A model generated the notes under the pieces. It made no database searches and had not been told where the DNA came from. It was given only the letters and a program-made list of their open reading frames with translations. Made by a program: the position numbers and the translations under genes. Below are positions 56,623 through 64,000 of a DNA stretch of 64,000 nt, piece after piece. Every line of letters begins with the position of its first letter. The first letter of the stretch is position 1. Source of the DNA: Petunia secreta. Its lineage: Eukaryota; Streptophyta; Magnoliopsida; Solanales; Solanaceae. The stretch covers positions 29,995,001 through 30,059,000 of the forward strand of contig JARKIP010000017.1 in assembly GCA_029990175.1 (NCBI GenBank), read 5' to 3'.

Positions 56623-57352
56623 TGATGCAGCCCGAACACGTGCTGATCAAGTGTTCGATCTACCGAGGAGACCAATGACACGAAGTCAAGCCAAGTTGCT
56701 GCACGATGTGCACATTCACTTAGCCTGGCCGAAGGAAAACAATTGCTCCGAAGCTGAGTGGCCGGGCTCAAGAACCGAAGGCGTTATCTGCAGATTTGAG
56801 CCCGAAGGCAAAGCTACCGAACACCAACAAACTGTGTTCGATGACAAGTGAGCGTCCGAGGACAATAAGTTCGAGCAAGCAACCGAGCACCGAAGTCAAG
56901 GCTGCCGAACACAACTTAGCTTAGCCCTGCGTGGCTTGTTTTTATTGGTCACTTGTGACTATTTACTACTTTATCCTTAGCATAGTCTATAAATAGTCAA
57001 TTTCCATTTCATTGTAATAGACAGATTTTTGAGTATATGAAAAACATAGCAAGTGCTATTGTGAGTCTCCGATGGAGCCGAACCCCGACGTGGGCTTTTA
57101 AAGAACTTGTGTCAACCGGTGTTATTCGTTTGAACAATTTCTTCTTGATCATTCAATTTGCAAGAAGCGGGTCTTTCTTGAGGATTGTTGCATAGTATAG
57201 GTGCGTCTTGATTTCCCTTCAATCGAGCTTTGAGACAGGTTCCTCACTGTTCTTTTGAATCGAAGCAAGATTTGTCTTGCTTCTATCTTTTATTTTTTTG
57301 TCATTACTTCCGCGTTCGTGTTTAGCATTCTCCTTCGGGTTTGCTTGCACCA
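56623..57352 (+). repeat. 5' LTR of the CRM-like element
   Basis: Starts TGATGCAGCCCGAACACG and ends TTGCTTGCACCA, three bases before the primer site. A TATA box CTATAAATAG lies at 56987-56996. Its first about 240 bp keep an open frame equal to the end of pol, because that coding part lies inside the LTR. Confidence 0.85.
56987..56996 (+). promoter_or_regulatory. LTR TATA box
   Basis: CTATAAATAG in the 5' LTR; the same box is at 63688-63697 in the 3' LTR. It sets the start of the element's RNA roughly 30 bp downstream. Confidence 0.65.
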
Positions 57353-57355
57353 TCT

Positions 57356-57367
57356 TGGTATCAAAGC
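57356..57367 (+). promoter_or_regulatory. Primer-binding site, tRNA-Met type
   Basis: TGGTATCAAAGC, one base from the usual TGGTATCAGAGC that pairs with the initiator tRNA-Met 3' end. It lies three bases after the LTR. Confidence 0.8.
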
Positions 57368-58516
57368 AAGGTTTGAGTTTGTTCTTACAACCACAAATCC
57401 TGTTCGCTTAAATCGTGCTTGTGTCTTCAGTTTCAGCTTTCTTCCATGTGTTTGATTGTTGTTGCTGAGCGTTTATTAAAAAAAAAAAAAAAACAAACAA
57501 AATTTCAAAAATTTGTGTTTGATTATTGGTTGTTTGGATTAAACAACCATTGATTCTTGTTCACCATTGTTTCCTGATTCCAACAAGCACCCAACGTACA
57601 AATTTCGTGACTAGGGTTTCTTGGTGAATTTTTGGATTGTTTTAAATATTGGTGACTGGAACTCGAACCCCATCGTGTTTGGTTGAAACCGATGAAGATT
57701 GGTGGTTCTTGAGCGATTTGGGTTTGTTTTGTGCTTGAAAATCGAAGTTCTGAGTTTGAAATCGTTGTCCGTACGCCGGAAAATTGTTACAAAGTTGTAA
57801 CAGTGTACGACACGAACGAGCTGGTTCTTAGCTCGAAGAACTTGGACCGAATTTCCTCCGTTGTTGTAGGAACCGGAGTTGAAGAAGCTAATTTGTCCGT
57901 ACGCCGGAGCAAAGCTTCACTGTTCCATTGAAGAAGAAAGGGGTAAAGTGTAAAGATCAAAAACCCCAGGTAAAAATTTGTCGGCTGAAAAGAGAAAATT
58001 GGATAAGGTAAAACCCTATCCGTACCAAGGAGGGACCACTCTTGTACGGACAAGAGTCGGTGTGTTCGAAAAAGATTCCAAAAGGGAATCAAAGGGTAGA
58101 TTCTCCTAGGTTTTCACTTTTCTTCTGTCCGAAATTCCAGTTAGTGGATCTTTTGAGTAATTGTCCTACTCGAGGTCGTACTAACTCATTTAAGCTGATA
58201 GGAACTCGTGCGTGGGTGACCGAAGTCCAACTTCGTAGAACTTTCTTTGACTTCCAAAGCGCAAGAGTAAATAGTTGTCTGTTCCGATCGAGTCAAATCA
58301 ACTCACTCTTCCCGAAGTAAGACATCGAACTTGTCGAATTCGAAGGAATTGAGAGAAGTTGATCAACCGAGGAAGCCATTGGCTACAAGTTCTTGAGTGA
58401 CCAAAAACCGAACCCATAAATTGAGTGGACCCGAGTGCCACCCATCAAAGGTGAGGGAGTGTGTGAGGTGATTTCTAACCTTAACATTTGTTTGGTCTTT
58501 GATTTGTGCAGGTACC
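57368..58516 (+). other. Leader of the CRM-like element
   Basis: About 1.15 kb between primer site and gag. Short ORFs (57731-57931, 58042-58320) show no domain. A TTTGTGCAG just before the gag ATG could be a splice acceptor. Confidence 0.5.
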
Positions 58517-61500
58517 ATGGCTGGGAATGGAGGCGATGGCAAAGGCATTGAGAAGCCCGAAGTGTTGTTAGCCGATCTCATGGCTGCGATACAAGGCGTC
58601 AGTGCCAAAGTAAGAGGAGTGAGTGTTCGAATAGCTCAACTCAAACAAGGAAGTGCGTCCGTGGCCATGAATGGGTCCGGCGCTGGAACTAGCCACTCCA
58701 CTCCAATAAAATCTGAGCTGTATGCTGAGCTTGTTCGACAACATCAGTTGACAAGTAAAGCAATTCGAAGAGAACTCAACTTGGGCAATCCCCAAGCTCA
58801 ACAAAACTTGGTCAATACCCAAGCTAACTATCAAAACTTGGGCATTCTCCGAGGAGAAAGAATACCACTTCCAAAGGCCCGAAGAGATCTTGGAGCCGTT
58901 GTCGAAGAGGTTGATGAAGAGGAATTTCCCGAGGACGAATATGAGAATGAGCCGCCATTCGCTCAACGAAGGCAAGCTAACCGAGGTCGTGGAAATTTCC
59001 GAGGTCGAGGTCGAGGCGCAAATATTGAAAGAAATATTGAGCGTGAGGCTGATGATCGAAATGATGAGTATCCCGAACAAACTCGTGGTGTTCGAGACTC
59101 AAACTTGAACAGTGTCAAGATCACTATTCCACCCTTTAAAGGAACTAGTGATCCAGATTAATATCTTGAATGGAAGCTTAAGATGGAGCGCATCTTTGAA
59201 ACTAATGAGATGACCGATGAGAGAAAAGCTGCATCAACATGGTGGGAATCTGACAAGAGGCATAGACGAAGAAATGACTATCCAGTAGTCAATACTTGGC
59301 CACAGTTGATGAGAGCAATGGATGCTAAGTATTTGAGTGCTAAGTACAGACAAACTCAAATGCAAAAGCTCTATGAGCTAAAGCAAGGGTCCAAGTCAGT
59401 CCAAGAGTACCATGATGAGTTCGAAAAGGTTCGATTGAATCTTGATCTGGTCGAAGACGAAGAGCAAGCCATTATCCGATTCAAAAATGGCTTGGCTAGG
59501 GATGTGTCATCTCAATTGAGGCTCCACGTGTATCACACGTTGGAAGATCTATTCGATGCAGCCACCGAAGCTGAAAAATTGGTGAAGGACGATAAGGCAA
59601 ACCGGTATCGAGGAGTCACTACTTCTACTCCTTTGAACCGAGGTATAGAATGAAAGAGTCCGAACCAAACAAGTGCCAACGCTGTTCGAGATTCGAAGAG
59701 ACTCTTCGAGAGGGGTGTGACTGTTAACCAATCAAGAGAAGTGGGAGGTAAAGTTCAACTCAACTCTCCTAGTGCTTCAAATATTCAGTGTCACAAATGC
59801 AAAGGTTATGGTCACATGGCAAAGGAGTGTCCAACTCGCTAATTTATGCTTCTACTCGATGATGGAACCATCCATGAGCAAGCGAGTGACACCGATGAGG
59901 AATTTATCGAGGAGATTGAGCGAGCTGAAGGTGATGATGATCGAGAAGCTACCGAAGCTGATCATCCGAAAATATTTCTCGTGGTTCGAAGGAATTTGAG
60001 CTGCATGACTCTTGAAGAAGAGGACAACCAAAGAGAAAATCTCTTTCATGCCCGATGTCGAGTGAGGGGAAAGGTGTGTTCGATGATCATTGATTCTGGT
60101 AGTTGTGCGAATGTGGTGAGCCAAACTTTGGTTTCACAAATGGGACTAACTACTTTGAAGCATCCCCACCCTTACAAATTACAATGGCTGAATGAGTGTG
60201 GAGAATTGAGAGTTGTCAAACAAGTGTGGATCAAGTTCAGAATTGGAGAGTATCAAGATGAAATGATATTCGATGTGGTCCCGATGCAAGCCTGTCATTT
60301 GCTATTGGGACGACCGTGGCAGTATGACCGGTCGGTCATTCACAATGGGAGATCCAACACTTACACTTTTAAGCTCGGAGGGAAGAGTTTCATACTCAAA
60401 CCCTTGTCTCCAAAACAAGTCACCGAGGACTATAAACGGATGAAAGAATTGAAAGAAGCGACCAAAGCTAAGCTTCCGATGGGAACAAAATTGGGGCCCG
60501 AAGAGACAAACTCACTGCCCGAAGTAAAAGGAATCTGTGCAATCATGCAACCGGGTGAGTTACTACGAGGCAACGACAACGATCAGATGATGATTTGCCT
60601 CGTGCACAAGGGTATCTTTCTTAACTCTAATGATGATTTTTCTAATGATAACCCTTTGCCTAGTACTGTACAAAGTGTTTTGCAGGACTTCGGAGACATG
60701 TTTCCCGAAGAAATGCTAGGTAGATTACCTCCGTTGAGGGGGAATCGAGCACCAAATTGACTTCGTACCGGGGTCTCAAAGCCCCAACAAACCTGCATAC
60801 CTGTGTAATCCCGAAGACACCAAAGAGCTCCAATGGCAGGTTGATGAATTGTTGAACAAGGGCCTTGTTCGAGAGAGCTTGAGTCCTTGAGCCGTTCCCG
60901 TTATACTTGTCCCAAAGAAAGATGGAACATGGCGAATGTGTGTTGATTGCCGAGCAGTCAACAAAGTAACGGTAAAGTATCGTCATCCCATCCCTCGATT
61001 AGATGACATGCTAGATGAGTTAAGTGGTTCCTCATGCTTTACAAAGATAGACCTTAGGTCCGGTTACCACCAAATCCGAATGAAACCCGGAGACGAGTGG
61101 AAAACCGCATTCAAGACCAAGTTCGGTCTCTATGAATGGTTGGTGATGCCTTTTGGCTTATCCAATGCACCGAGCACATTCATGCGACTGATGAACCATG
61201 TGCTCAAACCGTTTATAAATAAGTTTGTTGTCGTTTATTTCGATGACATCCTTGTTTATAGCAAATCTGTGGATGAACATATTGAACACCTAAGGCTAGT
61301 ACTTGATAAGCTTAAAGAAGAGAAGTTATACGCTAACTTCAAGAAATGTGCCTTTTGTGTCGAACGTGTAGTCTTTCTAGGATTTGTTGTCAGTGTTAGT
61401 GGTGTTGAAGTCGACGAGTCAAAAGTCGAAGCCATCAAAGATTGGCCAACTCCAACCTCGGTATCACAAGTTCGTAGCTTCCATGGCTTAGCTAGCTTCT

Positions 61501-63471
61501 ACCGAAGGTTTGTTCGTGACTTTAGCACCGTGGCAGCTCCTTTAACCGAGCTGGTTAAGAAAGACCATCCATTTGTGTGGGGAGAGTCCCAACAGAGGGC
61601 TTTCCAAGAGTTGAAACGGAGGCTTTGCTCTGCCCCCGTTATTGCAACTCCCTGACTTCGGCAAAGCATTCGAAGTCGAGTGTGATGCATCTGGAGTTGG
61701 GATCGGAGGAATGCTGATGCAAGAATCGAAGCCAATCGCTTACTTTAGCGAAAAGCTTAAGGGTGCAACTTTGAATTACTCTACGTATGACAAAGAATTG
61801 TATGCCCTCGTTCGAGCACTCGCCCATTGGCAGCATTATTTGTGGCCTCGAGAGTTTGTGATCAAAAGTGATCATGAGTCCTTGAAGCATCTCCGAGGAC
61901 AGGAGAAATTGAACCGAAGACATGCCAAGTGGGTTGAATTCATTGAGAGCTTTCCCTATATAATTCATTACAAAAGGGGTAAAGACAATGTTGTGGCCGA
62001 TGCACTATCAAGAAAATTTGCCTTAGCAACCAGTCTCGCCTCTAGGCTCATGGGATTTTAAAGCATCAAGTCGATGTACGATGACGATCCCAAACTGAAA
62101 TGCGTTCGTGACGCAATCTTGAGTGGCCGAAGGGTTGATAAATATCAATGGCACGATGGCTACCTCTTCAAGAATGGGAGGGTTTGTGTGCCAGTGTCAT
62201 CGTGGAGAGAGCTCTTAGTTCGATAAGCTCACTCCGGTGGACTGATGGGACACTTCGGTGTCGACAAAACTCTTGGTATCTTGACCGAGCAGTTCCATTG
62301 GCCCAAAATGCGACGAGATGTGGAAAAGCTTTGCAACGCTTGTCTCGTTTGCAAGAAAGCAAAATCGAAGTCCAACCCTCATGGTTTGTATACCCCGTTG
62401 CCTGTGCCTGATCGACCTTGGGTTGATATATCCATGGAATTTGTCTTGGGGTTACCGAGGTCGGGGGGAGGACATGATAGCATCTTCGTTGTGGTTGACC
62501 GTTTTTCAAAAATGGCTCACTTCATTCCTTGCAAAAAGTGTGATGATGCACAACATATAGCTACATTGTTTGTTTCTAATGTGTTGAAATTGCATGGTGT
62601 ACCTCGTACTATTGTGAGTGATCGAGACTCAAAATTCTTGAGTCATTTTTGGAAGTATTTGTGGGGTGCCCTTGGTACCAAGCTACTATTCTCGACGTCT
62701 CACCATCCTCAGACTGATGGACAGACCGAGGTAGTTAACCGAACCTTAGGATCTTTGCTTCGAGCAATGACCAAAGGCAAGGTTGGGAACTGGGCTGATC
62801 ATTTGCCCATGATGGAGTTTGCATACAATCGAACGGTTCATAGAATGATCAATATGACCCCGTTTGAATGTGTGTATGGTTTTAATCCTTTGATTCCACT
62901 TGATTTAACCCCATTTCCTCGAGATTCTGTTCTTGATTTTGAAGGTACTCGACGAGCAGCTGCTTTGATCGAATTGCATGCAAGGGTGAAGAAGAACCTC
63001 GAGGAAGCCTATTCAAAGGTTGCCTTAAAGAAAAACAAGGGGCGTAAAAAGCTGGAATTAACGAAGGGAGATTGGGTTTGGGTTCACTTCCGAAAGGAAC
63101 GCTTCCAGAACCAAAGGAAAGGAAAGTTGGCTCCTCGAGTGGATGGTCCATTTCAAGTGTTGACCAAGATCAACAACAATGCTTACGTGATCGACCTCCC
63201 TGGTGAGTATAACGTGTCCAACACCTTTAATGTTGCTGGCTTAGTTCCTTGTGTTGTAGGTCAAACTTCGGAGGACGAGGAGGGCTCGATTTCGAGGACG
63301 AAATATTCTCAAGAAGGGGAGGATGATGCAGCCCGAATACGTGCTGATCAAGTGTTCGATCCACCGAGGAGACCAATGACACGAAGTCAAGCCAAGTTGC
63401 TGCACGATATGCACATTCACTTAGCCTGGCCGAAGGAAAACAATTGCTCCGAAGCTGAGTGGCCGGGCTAA
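58517..63471 (+). pseudogene. Gag-pol polyprotein of the CRM-like element, broken
   Basis: It starts MAGNGGDGKGIEKPEVLLAD. In order: gag domain (59100-59600, with QGSKSVQEYHDEFEKVRLNL), CCHC knuckle (CHKCKGYGHMAKEC, 59793-59834), protease (MIIDSGSCANVV, 60085), RT (LVPKKDGTWRMCVDCRAVNK at 60910, YFDDILVYS at 61235), RNase H (VECDASGVGIGG, 61675; SDHESLKHL), integrase (HSGGLMGHFG ... CNACLVC, 62225-62350; WVDISMEF; VSDRDSKF; DGQTEVVNR) and GPFQVLTKI (63145). Stops lie at 59159, 59651, 59840, 60888, 62059 and 62224; one-base frameshifts near 60740 (run of G) and 61645. The integrase to the end, 62227-63471, is intact. The last about 148 bp lie inside the 3' LTR. A gag segment before ASTWWES looks shortened. 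Confidence 0.9.
63312..63323 (+). promoter_or_regulatory. Polypurine tract of the CRM-like element
   Basis: AAGAAGGGGAGGA just before the 3' LTR. It lies inside the pol reading frame. Confidence 0.75.
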
Positions 63472-64000
63472 AAAACCGAAGGCGTTATCTTCAGATTTGA
63501 GCCCGAAGGCAAAGTGACCGAACACCAACAAACTGTGTTCGATGACAAGTGAGCGTCCGAGGACAATAAGTTCGAGCAAGCAACTGAGCACCGAAGTCAA
63601 GGCTGCCGAACACAACTTAGCTCAACCCTGCGTGGCTTGTTTTTATTGGTCACTTGTGACTATTTACTACTTTATCCTTAGCATAGTCTATAAATAGTCC
63701 ATTTCCATTTCATTGTAATAGACAGATTTTTGAGTATATGAAAAACATAGCAAGTGCTATTGTGAGTCTCCGATGGAGCCGAACCCCGACGTGGGCTTTT
63801 AAAGAACTTGTGTCAACCGGTATTATTCGTTTGAACAATTTCTTCTTGATCATTCAATTTGTAAGAAGCGGGTCTTTCTTGAGGATTGTTGCATAGTATA
63901 GGTGCGTCTTGATTTCCATTCAATCGAACTTTGAGACAGGTTCCTCACTGTTCTTTTGAATCGAAGCAAGATTTGTCTTGCTTCTATCTTTTATTTTCTT
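63324..64000 (+). repeat. 3' LTR of the CRM-like element, cut by the window edge
   Basis: 677 bp that line up base for base with 56623-57299, with 17 substitutions and no gaps. The first 148 bp encode the end of pol. One of the changes (C in the 5' copy, A here, at 63470) creates the TAA that ends pol. Confidence 0.9.

Larger units (their letters stand above)
56623..64000 (+). mobile_element. Nearly complete gypsy element, probably CRM-type chromovirus
   Basis: 5' LTR, tRNA-Met-type primer site, one long gag-pol region, purine tract and 3' LTR are all present; only the last 50 or so bases of the 3' LTR are cut by the window edge. Domain order gag, protease, RT, RNase H, integrase marks Ty3/gypsy. 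A GPF motif after integrase, a C-terminal frame that runs into the 3' LTR, and the 'RRPMTRSQAK' word near its end suggest the CRM group, whose members favour centromeres; no classic chromodomain is seen. I counted 17 differences in the 677 bp of LTR that can be compared, about 2.5%. The polyprotein is broken by stops and frameshifts. Confidence 0.85.

Noticed and set aside
57731..58320. Short ORFs before gag in the CRM-like element
   Set aside because: They lie in the leader, overlap in different frames and show no domain.

Overview
The window is nuclear DNA of a flowering plant, most likely in the Solanaceae. The evidence is three spliced plant genes with GT-AG introns, short interspersed elements that look like the Au, TS and SolS families of nightshades, Stowaway and hAT miniature elements, and large nested Ty3/gypsy retrotransposons. 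I see no bacterial, organellar or viral genes. Family names of repeats rest on recognition by eye, not on a search.

Layout. 1-16.7 kb is a stack of nested gypsy elements. The oldest is a Tat-type element on the minus strand (gag-protease 13265-15751, LTR from 15855). It was cut at the start of its RT region by an Athila-type element on the plus strand (integrase end 6148-7248, env-like ORF 8583-10225, 3' LTR 11955-13264). That element was in turn cut in its integrase by a second Tat-type element on the minus strand (LTR 2467-6147, gag-like ORF 1-711). The left parts of all three lie outside the window. 17.3-19 kb holds a two-exon Y1SK2 dehydrin (minus), with a solo LTR (19114-20192, target duplication GTATT) just upstream. 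20-26 kb is gene-free and rich in MITEs.

26.5-32 kb holds an eight-exon TXNDC9/TXND9 thioredoxin-domain gene (minus, 227 codons). 36.3-42.4 kb holds a seven-exon proteasome beta-6 gene (PBF1, minus, 223 codons). All their exon junctions were placed by hand and keep frame. Their introns and the space between them carry hAT, Stowaway and Tourist-like MITEs, SINEs and LINE pieces, several with visible target-site duplications.

44.8-54 kb looks like one decayed Mutator-like element of the Kaonashi (KI-MULE) kind. It has a broken MuDR-type transposase (plus), a small unknown ORF behind a good TATA box (plus), a broken GRF zinc-finger/coiled-coil/membrane ORF (plus) and a broken DUF1985 protein with an acidic tail but no visible Ulp1 protease domain (minus). 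56.6-64 kb is a nearly complete gypsy element, probably of the CRM chromovirus type. It has two LTRs about 2.5% apart and a polyprotein whose frame runs into the 3' LTR.

The three host genes have unrelated jobs: desiccation protection, a tubulin/CCT-linked thioredoxin-like cofactor, and the 20S proteasome core. They are separate single-gene units. Everything else is mobile DNA at different stages of decay.
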